Below, piece after piece: positions 34,901 to 45,782 of a stretch of DNA of 64,000 nucleotides. The position numbers and the translations under genes are program-made. The notes beneath the pieces were generated by a model. It was given only the letters and a program-made list of their open reading frames with translations. It was not told the DNA's origin and ran no database searches. Source of the stretch: Kocuria soli. GTDB taxonomy: Bacteria; Actinomycetota; Actinomycetes; Actinomycetales; Micrococcaceae. Each line of letters begins with the position of its first letter. The first letter of the stretch is position 1. The stretch covers positions 186,001-250,000 of the forward strand of contig NZ_RKMF01000001.1 of the NCBI RefSeq assembly GCF_003797835.1. Reading direction: 5' to 3'.

Positions 34901-36777
34901 TGTCGCCCTGGGCCGAGGACCTGATCCGGGACCGCAGGGCGTTCACCGTCAGGATCGGCGGTGAGACCAAGCTCGCCGCGGTCGAAGACGCCGCCCGGCT
35001 GCGCGACGGCTTGGGCGCTCCCGTTCCGCACGGCGTCCCGGTCGCCTTCCTGGACCCGGTCGCCGATCCCGTGGGGGACCTGGTCGGCCGCTTCGCCCGC
35101 ACCCACGGCCCGTTCACCGCCGCCGAGGCGGCCACCGGCACGGGCCTGGGCGTTGCCGTGGTGCAGGCCGCACTCGAGCACCTGTCGACACAGCGGCGCG
35201 TGGTGGAAGGCGAGTTCCGTCCGGTCGAGGCCGCGCCGTCCATCGCATCGACCAACGGGGAAACCGCGGGTGTGGCCGCCGGTTCCCCCGCTCCCGGGAC
35301 GGTCCGCCGTCAGGAGACGGAATGGTGCGAGAAGGACGTGCTGCACCGGATCCGTCGTCGTTCCCTGGCCGCGATGCGGGAGCAGGTGGAACCTGTGGCG
35401 GCCGAGGTGTACGCGCGTTTCCTGCCACCCTGGCAGTACGTGGGCCCGGACGCGCAGGTGCGCGGAACCGACGGGTTGCTGACCGTCATCGACCAGCTCG
35501 GTGGCCTGCCGCTACCGGCCAGCGCCTTGGAACCGTTGATTCTGCGCTCGCGCATCGCGGACTACTCCCCCGAGCTGCTGGACGAGCAGTTGGCCGCGGG
35601 GGAAGTCGTGTGGTCCGGGGCCGGTTCCCTCAGTGGCGACGACGGCTGGTTGGCACTGCATCTGGCCGAGTCCCAGGAACTGACCTTGCCGCCCCTCCCC
35701 GAGTTGAAGGCCAGAGCGGCCGGGGCCGCGGACGAGCTGCAAGCCGCTGTCCTGTCCGTCCTCTCCGACGGCGCCGCGCGTTTCAGCCACCAGCTGGTCA
35801 CCGCGCTGAGTGACCGTGGACAGGCTGCGGCGATGCCGGATCTGACGGCCGCCCTGTGGGACCTGGTCTGGGCCGGGCTGATCACCAACGACACGTTCAC
35901 GCCGGTCCGGGCCCTGGTCTCCGGTGGTGGTGGTGCGCACAAACAACGCGCCCGGACACCGAACACCCGCTCGTCGGCACGGCGCGGCGCGGCCCGTCTG
36001 CGCCGCGGGGCACCGGCGACCGCAGCGCACGGCCCGCGGGCCACCGCAGACCTGCAGGCCTCCGGTCGTTGGTCCCTGTTGGCTCCCCAACCGCTCGAAC
36101 CCACCGTGCGGGCGGGAGCCACCGCCGAACTCCTCCTGGACCGTTACGGAGTCCTGACCCGGGGCGCCGTGGAGGCCGAAGACCTGCCGGGAGGCTTCGC
36201 GGGGATCTACCGCGTGCTGTCGACCCTCGAGGATGCCGGGCAGACCCGCCGCGGGTACTTCATCGAGGGAATGGGCGCCGCCCAGTTCGCCCAGTCGGCA
36301 ACGGTGGACAGGCTGCGCAGCTTCGCCGACGACGAGCAGGCCCGCACCAGACCCCGGGATCCCGTGGTCCTGGCCCTTGCCGCCACCGATCCCGCCAACC
36401 CGTGGGGCGCGACCCTGCCGTGGCCGGACGTACTGAGGGCGGACGTGTCCGGCCCGGACCAGCCGAACAGTCGGCATCGTCCGGGCCGCAAGGCAGGCGC
36501 CGTCGTGGTCTCCGTGGACGGTTCACCGATGCTGTACTTCGAACGTGGGGGCCGCACCGTCCTGGTGTTCGACGACGACCCCGCGCGCATCCGGTTGAGC
36601 GCCCCCGCCGTGGCGGACCTGGTGCACGCCGGTGCTGCGGAGAAGTTGACCGTGGAGAAGGTCAACGGGCACGAGATCCTCGGCCCCGGGGCGTTGGAGA
36701 CCACGGTGAGGGAGGCTCTGGTGCTGGCGGGGTTCTCCACCACTCCCAAGGGTCTGCGACTGCACCGGCGCGTCTGA
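31906..36777 (+). CDS. lhr: Large ATP-dependent helicase Lhr
   Basis: Lhr is a 3'-5' superfamily 2 DNA (and RNA:DNA) helicase, induced by DNA damage in mycobacteria. The 1,623 residues fit the long actinobacterial form. Motif I APTGSGKT lies at 50-57, motif II DEIH at 176-179, motif III GLSATVEPVE follows, and the second RecA domain carries FANSRGLAEKL, RAHHGSVSK, VATSSLELGIDMGAVDLV and QRVGRAGHQ. A winged helix, the Lhr core barrel and a long C-terminal domain (after about 870) follow. The GTG at 31906 overlaps the lipoprotein gene by 8 nt. Gly/Arg-rich inserts occur near 325-345 and 1340-1385. Confidence 0.96.
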   Translation: MSDPAVHGTALGRFSEPTRAWFTGAFTAPTRAQEGAWNAIADGQHTLVVAPTGSGKTLSAFLWGIDRLMTRREGDSAEPTRGTKVLYISPLKALGVDVERNLRSPLIGITQTARRMGIEPPEVSTGVRSGDTPQAIRRALIASPPDILITTPESLYLMLTSKARKALEHVETVIIDEIHAVAGTKRGAHLALSLERLDDLLDKPVQRIGLSATVEPVETVTRFLGGREPVSVVRPESEKRWDLTVSVPVPDMTVLGGPSASSSLDGAAFGDAAVEDEPANVASIWPHVEERVVDLVEAHRSTIVFANSRGLAEKLTARLNEIHAFRVEHTPGNDDGGAPGEDGPGPARQTGRYEGAAPVLARAHHGSVSKDQRTLIEEDLKSGQLRCVVATSSLELGIDMGAVDLVVQIESPPSAASGLQRVGRAGHQVGEVSVGKLFPKHRGDLLDAAVTVEQMVAGNVESLHVPANPLDVLCQQTVAACALEPVNVEDWWDTVRRAAPFLGLPRGAFDAVLDLVSGRYPSDDFAQLRPRVVWDREEGTLTARPGAQRLAVTSGGTIPDRGLFPVHLVGGADEKAPKRVGELDEEMVYESRTGDVIALGASSWRIEEITHDRVTVTPAPGQAGKLPFWHGDGLGRPAELGRAQGAFLREMAGAAPEDFAQRLEADGLDEWAQDNLRAYLAEMRENVGHVPTDRMLVLERFHDELGDWRVVLHSPFGLQVHAPWALAVGARIEERWGLDGAAQASDDGIVLRIPLTEDEPPGAELFLFDPEELEQIVTEQVGSSALFASRFRECAARALLLPRRDPGRRTPLWQQRQRSAQLLDVARRFPQFPIVLETIRECLQDIYDLPALQELHREISRRTIRVVETTTETPSAFAKTLLFGYLGQFIYEGDSPLAERKAAILSLDTDLLAELLGRAQLRELLDPEVIARTEAELQHLTPDRRLKGPEGLADLLRLLGPLTLEQAALRLRDPDREPGVDDDDGATAQANGGLPVDTVSPWAEDLIRDRRAFTVRIGGETKLAAVEDAARLRDGLGAPVPHGVPVAFLDPVADPVGDLVGRFARTHGPFTAAEAATGTGLGVAVVQAALEHLSTQRRVVEGEFRPVEAAPSIASTNGETAGVAAGSPAPGTVRRQETEWCEKDVLHRIRRRSLAAMREQVEPVAAEVYARFLPPWQYVGPDAQVRGTDGLLTVIDQLGGLPLPASALEPLILRSRIADYSPELLDEQLAAGEVVWSGAGSLSGDDGWLALHLAESQELTLPPLPELKARAAGAADELQAAVLSVLSDGAARFSHQLVTALSDRGQAAAMPDLTAALWDLVWAGLITNDTFTPVRALVSGGGGAHKQRARTPNTRSSARRGAARLRRGAPATAAHGPRATADLQASGRWSLLAPQPLEPTVRAGATAELLLDRYGVLTRGAVEAEDLPGGFAGIYRVLSTLEDAGQTRRGYFIEGMGAAQFAQSATVDRLRSFADDEQARTRPRDPVVLALAATDPANPWGATLPWPDVLRADVSGPDQPNSRHRPGRKAGAVVVSVDGSPMLYFERGGRTVLVFDDDPARIRLSAPAVADLVHAGAAEKLTVEKVNGHEILGPGALETTVREALVLAGFSTTPKGLRLHRRV

Positions 36778-36808
36778 GCGGCTGCTCGTTGGAGGCGTGC
36801 TGCGGCGG

Positions 36809-37378
36809 TCAGCCTCCGGTGATTCCGAGCGCCGTCTGGAGTCGGGGCTCTGCGATCTCCTCCACCAACCAGGGGCTGAACACCCGCGGCAGGCCACGGG
36901 CCGCCGTGAGCAGGTCCCCGGCGTCGGACCAGGTGATCTCCGCGATCTCCGAGGGCTGCGGCTCGGGGGACGACGCGGCTCGGGCGATCCAGACGGGGCA
37001 GAACTCGTTTTCCACGATGCCCGAGGCGTCCACGGCACGGTAGGAGAACTCCGGCAGGACTTCCGTCAGCTCGGTGATCCGCATGCCCAGTTCCTGCGCG
37101 GCCCGGCGGGTGATCGCCTCCGGGAAGGCCTCACCGGGTGCAGGGTGGCCGCAGAACGAGTTGGTCCAGACCCCGGGCCAGGTCTTCTTGCCCAGGGCGC
37201 GGCGGGTGAGCAGGACGCGGCCGTCGTCGTCCAGGATCCAGCAGGAGAAGGCGAGGTGCAGCGGGGTCTCGGTCGTGTGCACGGTGGCCTTGGGTGCCGT
37301 ACCGATCGGGTGGTGCGCAGCGTCCAGCAGCACGACCTGCTCGACCGTCTGGGACCGACCGCTGGGTGCCTTTGACAT
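36809..37378 (-). CDS. idi: Isopentenyl-diphosphate delta-isomerase, type I
   Basis: Idi interconverts isopentenyl and dimethylallyl diphosphate for isoprenoid synthesis (menaquinone, carotenoids, undecaprenol). The 189-residue NUDIX-fold enzyme has metal-binding His34 and His41 in ATVHTTETPLHLAFS, the catalytic cysteine in NSFCGHPAPGE (Cys76), and the second active-site segment VENEFCPVWIA with the catalytic glutamate. The ATG at 37378 has GGAAGGG and AGG upstream; a longer open frame upstream shows no similarity. It converges on lhr with a 31 nt gap and is divergent from the pseudouridine synthase gene. Confidence 0.95.
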   Translation of the reverse strand: MSKAPSGRSQTVEQVVLLDAAHHPIGTAPKATVHTTETPLHLAFSCWILDDDGRVLLTRRALGKKTWPGVWTNSFCGHPAPGEAFPEAITRRAAQELGMRITELTEVLPEFSYRAVDASGIVENEFCPVWIARAASSPEPQPSEIAEITWSDAGDLLTAARGLPRVFSPWLVEEIAEPRLQTALGITGG

Positions 37379-37509
37379 CCGTTGCCTGCCCTTCCGAAGG
37401 ATTCCGGGCACCGCCGTCCGGGCCCCCGTCCAGGATGCCCGAGTGGAGGCGTCCGCGCATCTTTGCCTCTCTCCGACCCCGTCCACTGGAGATCTGGCAG
37501 GATCGAGCC

Positions 37510-38466
37510 GTGCCCCGCCGTCGCCCTCCGCAGTCCCCGTTGCCGCCGCGCGCCGGTGTGGACGCGGTTCGGGTGCGACTAGCCGATTCCTCCGAATCCG
37601 TGGTGGATCACTTGGAGGCCCGGTTCCCCGGCTCCGAGGTCCATCTGGAGGAACTGTTGCGGACCGGGGGCATCGTGTTCGGGGACGGCTCTCCGGTGCA
37701 CGCCGCGGACCCCTGTGCGGGTCGCTCCGTCTGGTACCACCGGCCGCTGCCCCAGGAGCCGGAGCTCCCCAAGGACGTCCCGGTGCTCCACGAGGACGAG
37801 TGGTTGTTGGCCGTCGACAAGCCGCACGGGCTCCCCACCACACCGCGCGGAGCCTTCGTGACCCAGACGGCGCTCACGGTCCTGCGCCGCACCCGCGGCG
37901 AACACTCTCTGGCTCCTGCCCACCGCCTGGACCGGGACACGGCGGGGGTACTTCTGTTCACCCGGGACCCGGGTGTTCGGGGCGCCATGCAGCGTCAGTT
38001 CCAGGACCGACGGACGGCCAAGACTTACGAGGCGGTCGTCGGGCTTCCGCCCGGATGGACCTCGCTGCACGGCCTGCCCGGCTCCCGATCCAGCCGGATC
38101 GTCAAGGACCGGGGCGTGCTCCAGGCCAGGGAGGTCGAGGGCCCGGCCAACGCGGTGACCGGCATCGAGCCGCTGCTGCCCGACCCGTGGACGGACGACG
38201 ACGGCGCCTGGGCGGCGCTGCGCCTGACCCCCACAACGGGCCAGACCCATCAACTACGCGTCCACCTCAACGCGCTCGGGATGCCGATCCGCTGGGATCC
38301 GCTGTACCCGGTCGTCGTCGAACGGGACGCCGGCGACACCTCCCGCCCCTTGCAGCTGCTGGCCCGCACCCTGTCCGTGGTCCACCCCGTCACGGGAGAG
38401 CACCTCGAGTTCACCAGCCGCCGTCGGCTGACTACGCTGATCTCGCCGGGACCGTCGCCGCTCTGA
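37510..38466 (+). CDS. RluA-family pseudouridine synthase
   Basis: The 318-residue enzyme converts uridine to pseudouridine in rRNA or tRNA. The catalytic motif is APAHRLDRDTAGVLLFTR with Asp141. Flanking family motifs are VDKPHGLPTTP, KTYEAVVGLPP, LRLTPTTGQTHQLRVHLNALGMPI and PLQLLARTLSV. The first about 85 residues could be a degenerate S4-like region (SSESVVDHLEARF...). The start is taken as GTG at 37510 (MPRRRPPQ); the frame is open further upstream but that part shows no similarity. The target nucleotide is unknown. Confidence 0.88.
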   Translation: MPRRRPPQSPLPPRAGVDAVRVRLADSSESVVDHLEARFPGSEVHLEELLRTGGIVFGDGSPVHAADPCAGRSVWYHRPLPQEPELPKDVPVLHEDEWLLAVDKPHGLPTTPRGAFVTQTALTVLRRTRGEHSLAPAHRLDRDTAGVLLFTRDPGVRGAMQRQFQDRRTAKTYEAVVGLPPGWTSLHGLPGSRSSRIVKDRGVLQAREVEGPANAVTGIEPLLPDPWTDDDGAWAALRLTPTTGQTHQLRVHLNALGMPIRWDPLYPVVVERDAGDTSRPLQLLARTLSVVHPVTGEHLEFTSRRRLTTLISPGPSPL

Positions 38467-38532
38467 TCCGCCACCGGATCCAGGAGACCGGCGGTACCGG
38501 AGCTTTCAGCACGCGCTCAGCCGAGGAGACCC

Positions 38533-39741
38533 ATGAGCCAGGACGCCGCGGAATCCTTCGTTCCCCACGCAGCCACCGACCGCCGGGTCCGGGCCGCGCT
38601 GGCCGCGCGAACGGTCCAGCAACTGTTCGGTCGGCGGCTGTTCGGCATCCCCGGAACCTGGATCGGGTCCGTGGCCTTTCCCCACCCCACGCAGTTCTCC
38701 AACGCGTGGCACTACTGGTGGCAGGCGCATCTGCTGGACGCCCTGGTCGACGCCGCTCACCGGCAGGAGGAGACCGGCCAGGACTCGGAAGCCACCCGCA
38801 AGCGAGCACACCAACTCCTGCGGGCGGTCACTCTGCGCAGCGGTGGACGCGTGGTGTTCAACAACTACTACGACGACATGTCCTGGCTCATGCTGGCACT
38901 GGGGCGGCTACGGGACTTGGAAGAGTCCGTGGGCGGTGACACCAAGCGGGTCACGACGGCGGGTGCGCGCCTGCTCAAGGACATTCGGGCCGCCCACACC
39001 ACCGACCTGGACGGCGGCATGTTCTGGACCCGCGAGCGCAAGTACAAGAACACCGCGACCACGGGCCCGGCGGCGTTGATCGCCTGCCGTACCAGTGCGC
39101 CCCAGGAGTCGGCGAACCTGTTGACCTGGTTGCGGGAGAAGCTCTGGGACCCGGAGAAGTGCGTGTTCCACGACGGTCTCAACATCATCACCACCGACGA
39201 CGGGAAGCCCGGCACCAAGCTGGAGAAGGCGGTCTACAGCTACAACTCGGGACCCGCGCTCGGGGCGGCCGTGGAGCTCGCGGAAGGCTCCGAGGGCGAG
39301 GAAGGTGCCGAGTGGGCGGCCTTCGGCGCCGAGATCGTGGCGGGTGCCGATCGGGAGTTCGGCAGGGACGCGGGCGATCGTCGTGTCCTGCGCACCCACG
39401 GTTCGGGTGACGCCGGACTGTTCACGGGCATCCTGGCCCGCTACCTGGCGGAGGCCGCTGAGTCCCCGGCCCTGGACGAAAACACCCGCCGGACGGCGCG
39501 ACGTCTGGTCCTGGACACCGCCGATGCCCTGTGGGAAGGCCGCAGGGAGTTCGACCCGGAGTTGGACTTCAACGATCCGCAGGCGAGGCCCGATCCGGAG
39601 CGCATGCAGGTGATCTTCTCCCCCGACCCGCTCAAGCACGCCAACGAGGCGCAGCCGGCCGGGAAGACCGTGGAACTGGGCACCCAGATCCAGGCCTGGA
39701 CCACGTTGGAGGCGGCGGCGCGGTTGGATCCGATCGTCTGA
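38533..39741 (+). CDS. GH76-family glycoside hydrolase
   Basis: The 402-residue protein matches glycoside hydrolase family 76 (alpha-1,6-mannanase type, (alpha/alpha)6 barrel). The adjacent catalytic aspartates are Asp114-Asp115 in NNYYDDMSWLMLAL. YWWQAHLLDALVDAAH near 61, GGMFWTRERKYKNTATTGPAALIACR near 156 and AVYSYNSGPALGAAVELAE follow in family order. There is no signal peptide, so it appears cytoplasmic. It may act on mannose-containing oligosaccharides, in keeping with manA/manB in the window, but the substrate is inference. It starts 67 bp after the pseudouridine synthase gene on the same strand. Confidence 0.85.
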   Translation: MSQDAAESFVPHAATDRRVRAALAARTVQQLFGRRLFGIPGTWIGSVAFPHPTQFSNAWHYWWQAHLLDALVDAAHRQEETGQDSEATRKRAHQLLRAVTLRSGGRVVFNNYYDDMSWLMLALGRLRDLEESVGGDTKRVTTAGARLLKDIRAAHTTDLDGGMFWTRERKYKNTATTGPAALIACRTSAPQESANLLTWLREKLWDPEKCVFHDGLNIITTDDGKPGTKLEKAVYSYNSGPALGAAVELAEGSEGEEGAEWAAFGAEIVAGADREFGRDAGDRRVLRTHGSGDAGLFTGILARYLAEAAESPALDENTRRTARRLVLDTADALWEGRREFDPELDFNDPQARPDPERMQVIFSPDPLKHANEAQPAGKTVELGTQIQAWTTLEAAARLDPIV

Positions 39742-39812
39742 CGAGCGTGCGCTGACCGCTGAACGCGGCCCTTGCCCTCCCCACCACTGCGCCCATGAGG
39801 TAGAAAACAACC

Positions 39813-40351
39813 ATGAGTTCAGTACGCACCCCGGATCCCAACCCAGGCTGGCTCGACGAGGACGACCTCCGCGAGGCCCGGCGTCGTCTACCGATGGTCT
39901 ACGTCCAGGCCGTGCCGGTGCAGCTGGACCCGTTGGGGTGCGTGACCGACGTGGGGTTGTTGCTCCAGCCCAATGAGACGGGCGAGTTGGAGCGCAGCCT
40001 GGTCTCCGGCCGGGTGCTGTACCGGGAGACCATTCGGGCCGCGCTCCTGCGGCACCTGGAGAAGGACCTGGGTCCGCTGGCCATGCCCCAGCTCCCGGCC
40101 TCCACGGTGCCGTTCTCCGTGACCGAATACTTCCCGCACCCCTCCGAAACCGGGTACACGGACGACCGTCAACACGCGGTCGCCCTAAACTACGTGGTTG
40201 CGGTCCGCGGCGAGTGTTCCCCGCGCGCCGACGCCCTCCAGCTGTCCTGGCTGACCCCGGAGGAAGTCCTCGGGGCGGACGTCCAGGCGGAATTCACGGG
40301 TGGCCGGGGCCGCTTGGTCGAACAGGCCCTGGCCCACGTGGGCTGGGGACG

Positions 40352-40355
<4 letters not shown>
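39813..40355 (+). CDS. NUDIX-like protein (DUF4916)
   Basis: The 180-residue protein resembles the actinobacterial DUF4916 family, which has a NUDIX-like fold: WLDEDDLREARRRLPMVYVQAVPVQ, GLLLQPNETGELERSLVSGRVLYRETIRAALLRHLEKDLG, then a PFSVTEYFPHP segment and WLTPEEVL. The glutamates of a canonical NUDIX box (GX5EX7REUXEEXGU) are incomplete, with RETIRAALLRHLEKDLG in that place, so hydrolase activity is uncertain. Its TAG stop and the stop of the convergent FUSC gene share one palindromic CTAG. Confidence 0.78.
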
Positions 40356-42842
<2,487 letters not shown>

Positions 42843-42851
42843 GCTCGTGGC

Positions 42852-43352
42852 ATGTCCGCTCTTGACCCCGTACCCGCCGACCAGATCTGGACCCTGACGC
42901 GTGATTTCGCGCATCCCGTGGCGTCGGTGTTCCATGCCCTCACTGACGCCGACGCGATCACGCGGTGGTACGGCCCCGCGGGCTGGTCGGTCGTACCCGA
43001 CAGCGTCGAGGTCGACCCGAGCGAAGGCGGCAACCGTTCCCTGCGTCTGGCCCTGGACGAGGATCCGTCGCAGGAGGCCCCGGTCCATGCCCGGCATCAG
43101 GAAGTCGTCCCGGGGCGGCTTCTGGAGATCCACGAGTTCCTGCCGGACCACGAAGGTCGGCCCAGCGAGCATGTGATCGTCCTGCGCTGCGAGCTGCGCC
43201 CCATGGCCGTGGAGAGTCCCGACGGCGGCCGGTACGCCACGCGCGTCACGCTCACCCAGGGTCCGCTTCCGGAGCAGGTCCACGACCACGCGCGCGCGGC
43301 CTGGGCCAGTTCATTGGAGCGCCTGGCCGGGTTCTTGAGGGATCAGTCGTGA
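42852..43352 (+). CDS. SRPBCC/AHSA1-like protein
   Basis: The 166-residue cytoplasmic protein resembles the START-like SRPBCC (AHSA1) fold, which makes a hydrophobic cavity for small ligands. FAHPVASVFHALTDADAITRWYGPAGWSVVPDSVEVDP is the typical helix-strand entry, and HDHARAAWASSLERLAGFL is the C-terminal helix that closes the cavity. The ligand and role are unknown. It starts 9 nt after tgt, and its stop overlaps the GTG of the next gene by 4 nt, so it is cotranscribed with both. Confidence 0.78.
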   Translation: MSALDPVPADQIWTLTRDFAHPVASVFHALTDADAITRWYGPAGWSVVPDSVEVDPSEGGNRSLRLALDEDPSQEAPVHARHQEVVPGRLLEIHEFLPDHEGRPSEHVIVLRCELRPMAVESPDGGRYATRVTLTQGPLPEQVHDHARAAWASSLERLAGFLRDQS

Positions 43353-44167
43353 GTTCTCTGCCCGTCCCCCAGCCCTGGCTCTCCACAGTCACGGATCAGG
43401 CGTCCGTGATCCTCGCGGACAACCCGAGCGCCATGACCTTGGAGGGCACCAACACGTGGGTGCTGCGGGCTCCGGGGCACCCGGGCGCGGTCGTGGTTGA
43501 TCCCGGGCCGGCGCTTGCGGAGCACGTGGAGCGGCAGGTCATCACGGGGCCGGTGGAACTGGTCCTGATCACGCACCGCCACGGGGACCACACGGATGCG
43601 ATCGACGCGCTGCACGATCGCACCGGTGCCCCCGTGCGGGCCTACGCCCCCGAGCACTGCCGTGAGGCGGAGCCGTTGGTCGGCGGTGAGGTCCTGCACG
43701 CGGGTGGTGTCCAGCTCCAGGTGATTCACGCGCCGGGCCACACCTCTGATTCTTTGTGCTTCGTCCTGACAGAAGACACCGACGACGGCGCCGCCAAGAC
43801 CCTGGTTCTGACCGGTGACACCGTCCTGGGCCGGGGAACCACCATGATCGATCACCCGGACGGGACCCTGGCTGACTACCTTCAGACCCTTGAGCGGCTG
43901 GAGGTCCTGGCCGACAGCCCCGGCCCGACCATGGGGCTCCCGGGACATGGACCCGTGATTCCCAACCTGGCCGCCACCTGCCGCGACCTGCGCGCCCACC
44001 GTGCGGACCGACTTCGGGAGGTCCGCACCGCACTGGGCGCGCTGGGCACCGACGCCACCGTGGAGCAACTCACCGAGCACATCTATCCGGACGTCCCGGA
44101 CGGCGCCCGCCGGGCCGCGGAACATTCCGTTCGGGCGCAGCTGGCGTATCTGAACGATCGGCCCTGA
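43349..44167 (+). CDS. MBL-fold metallohydrolase (LACTB2-like)
   Basis: The 272-residue protein has a metallo-beta-lactamase fold. The metal-binding motif is LITHRHGDHTDA with His76, His78, Asp80 and His81; further ligands are in APGHTSDSLCFVL, LTGDTVLGRG and LPGHGPVI. MTLEGTNTWVLRAPG near the N-terminus and the C-terminal helical segment with RAHRADRLREVRTAL resemble the LACTB2/endoribonuclease-like and hydroxyacylglutathione-hydrolase-like groups. The substrate is unknown. GTG at 43349 overlaps the preceding TGA. It ends before a strong bidirectional terminator. Confidence 0.85.
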   Translation: MSSLPVPQPWLSTVTDQASVILADNPSAMTLEGTNTWVLRAPGHPGAVVVDPGPALAEHVERQVITGPVELVLITHRHGDHTDAIDALHDRTGAPVRAYAPEHCREAEPLVGGEVLHAGGVQLQVIHAPGHTSDSLCFVLTEDTDDGAAKTLVLTGDTVLGRGTTMIDHPDGTLADYLQTLERLEVLADSPGPTMGLPGHGPVIPNLAATCRDLRAHRADRLREVRTALGALGTDATVEQLTEHIYPDVPDGARRAAEHSVRAQLAYLNDRP

Positions 44168-44190
44168 CGGCTGGAACCTGCGGTAGGCGA

Positions 44191-44223
44191 AGAGCCCCGG
44201 ATTCACGCTGAATCCGGGGCTCT
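44191..44223. terminator. Bidirectional terminator
   Basis: A perfect 15-bp stem agagccccggattca / tgaatccggggctct with a 3-nt CGC loop lies between the convergent MBL and DUF4126 genes, 23 and 17 nt from their stop codons. Confidence 0.85.
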
Positions 44224-44240
44224 CGTGGCTGTTGGAAGAG

Positions 44241-44861
44241 CTAGGCCGCGTACACCGGCGGGCCCGACGGTCGCCGTCGTCGGAGGAGCCACCAGGTTCC
44301 GAATACCAACCCGACCAGGCCGAGCAGGACCAGGATCGGCAGGAACACTGCCAGCAGAGATATGACCACGGCAACGACGTCCTCGGCGGTGGAGAGCACC
44401 GGAGCTGCGGCACCGGCGGACGCCGTGTTGGCCACCGGACGGGTCAAGGCCTTGACACCGTGAACCACCAGCGCCAGGACCACGCCGATCACGATCGGCA
44501 CCCACGTCCCGGAGGTCACGAACTGCTCGGGGTCGGTGACGGTGGCCGTCTCCCCGCCCAGGGTGAGCCCGGCAATGTCCGAGGTCATGGAGGACCCGAA
44601 CACGATGCCGCCGGAGGTGGGGCGCACCACGGTCTGGATCACGTCGTTGACCGAGTCGATCGCGGGAACCTTGTCCGCCACGACCTCCAGCGCCAGGAGC
44701 ACCGCGAAGATCGCCAGCACCCACCCGTTCGAGAGCCACGCGAAATTGGGTCCGAGGTCCACGAATTCGGTGTATCGATCCAGGAGACCCAGCACCAACA
44801 ACGGGATCCAGGCGTTGAGGCCGGCCGAAGATGACAGACCGAGGCCCGTTAAGACGTCCAT
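44241..44861 (-). CDS. DUF4126 membrane protein
   Basis: The 206-residue integral membrane protein of unknown function matches DUF4126. It starts LGLSSSAGLNAWIPLLVLGLLDRY, continues with LSNGWVLAIFAVLLALEVVADKVPAIDSVNDVIQTVVRP, a segment typical of the family, and GGIVFGSS. Two more helices precede a short basic C-terminus RRRRPSG. It lies 36 nt downstream of the queuosine-precursor transporter gene in the same direction and may share its transcript. Confidence 0.82.
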   Translation of the reverse strand: MDVLTGLGLSSSAGLNAWIPLLVLGLLDRYTEFVDLGPNFAWLSNGWVLAIFAVLLALEVVADKVPAIDSVNDVIQTVVRPTSGGIVFGSSMTSDIAGLTLGGETATVTDPEQFVTSGTWVPIVIGVVLALVVHGVKALTRPVANTASAGAAAPVLSTAEDVVAVVISLLAVFLPILVLLGLVGLVFGTWWLLRRRRPSGPPVYAA

Positions 44862-44897
44862 AGCGCCGATCCTAGTGGCAAACGTGAATTCCGGGCG

Positions 44898-45680
44898 TCA
44901 GAGGGCAACCCGTCGTTGCTCGTCACCCCAGTAGGGCTCGGTCTTCTTGAGCCGCGCGACGACGACGTAGGTCACCGGCAGCACCAGAACCTCCACCAGG
45001 CACTTCCACACGTACCCCACCACGACGTAGTTCACGAACTGCCCTGCGGTCTGAATGCCGATGATGGGCGCTGCGACCGCGCAGAAGATCACGGTGTCCA
45101 CGAGCTCCCCCACCAGGGTGGACGAGATCAGCCGGGCCCACAGGTGCTTTTCCCGGGTCTTCGACTTGAGCCTGACCAGGACCCAGGAGTTCAGCAGTTG
45201 GCCGACCAGGAACCCGAGTAGTGAGCCCGCGACGATCAGCGGAACGGGGCCCAGGACCTGGACGAAGGCCTCCTGCCCCTCGTAGAAGGAGGCCGCGGGC
45301 AACGCAATGATGATCCAAAAACAGATGCTCGCGAACAGGGCCGCTGCGAAGGACGTGATGATCGCGCGGCGGGCCGCGCGGAAGCCCCACACCTCGGAGA
45401 CGACGTCCCCCAGGACGTAGGCGATGGGGAAGAGGAAGAAGCCGCCGTCGGTGAGCACCGGACCGATCTGCACACCCTTGGTGGCACCGATGTTGGAGAG
45501 GATCAGCACCACCGCGTAGGCGGCCACGAACAAGTCGAACGTGGTGCGGGTCCGGGGGGCGAAATGGGGTGCGGAGGCGCTGTCGGAGGTGTTGTCTGAG
45601 GTGTTCGCGGTTGCCGGAGCGGCAACCGCGTGCCCAGAGGCGGGCTCGGCGGAGGTTTCGGAGGAGGACTCGGAGGTCAT
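44898..45680 (-). CDS. Queuosine precursor transporter (YhhQ/QPT)
   Basis: The 260-residue membrane protein matches the YhhQ/VUT family, which imports preQ0, preQ1 or queuine. After a 45-residue Ser/Thr/Ala-rich cytoplasmic head come about six helices with [51 protein letters not shown] and [25 protein letters not shown]. The start is ATG 45680 with AGGAAGTG upstream. No preQ1 riboswitch-like structure is visible in the 102-bp region shared with divergent pdxK. Together with tgt 2 kb away it suggests queuosine salvage. Confidence 0.9.
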   Translation of the reverse strand: MTSESSSETSAEPASGHAVAAPATANTSDNTSDSASAPHFAPRTRTTFDLFVAAYAVVLILSNIGATKGVQIGPVLTDGGFFLFPIAYVLGDVVSEVWGFRAARRAIITSFAAALFASICFWIIIALPAASFYEGQEAFVQVLGPVPLIVAGSLLGFLVGQLLNSWVLVRLKSKTREKHLWARLISSTLVGELVDTVIFCAVAAPIIGIQTAGQFVNYVVVGYVWKCLVEVLVLPVTYVVVARLKKTEPYWGDEQRRVAL

Positions 45681-45747
45681 CGGGATTCACTTCCTGAAGC
45701 TCGGGTGGCGCCTGCATGGCGCCGGTGACGAAAAGCGGCGGCTCGTC

Positions 45748-45776
45748 TTGGTGACGAAACGCCCGGAGAGCACAAT
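45748..45776 (+). promoter_or_regulatory. Promoter of pdxK (leaderless)
   Basis: TTGGTG (45748-45753) and CACAAT (45771-45776) with a 17-bp spacer. The -10 ends 6 nt before the ATG and there is no Shine-Dalgarno sequence. Confidence 0.55.
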
Positions 45777-45782
45777 AAGCCC

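Noticed and set aside
32827-35346. Open frame of 839 codons on the minus strand inside lhr
   Set aside because: Antisense shadow of the helicase gene with no recognisable domain.
45681-45782. preQ1 riboswitch upstream of the queuosine-precursor transporter
   Set aside because: The 102-bp interval lacks the A-rich tail and pseudoknot pattern of preQ1 riboswitches.
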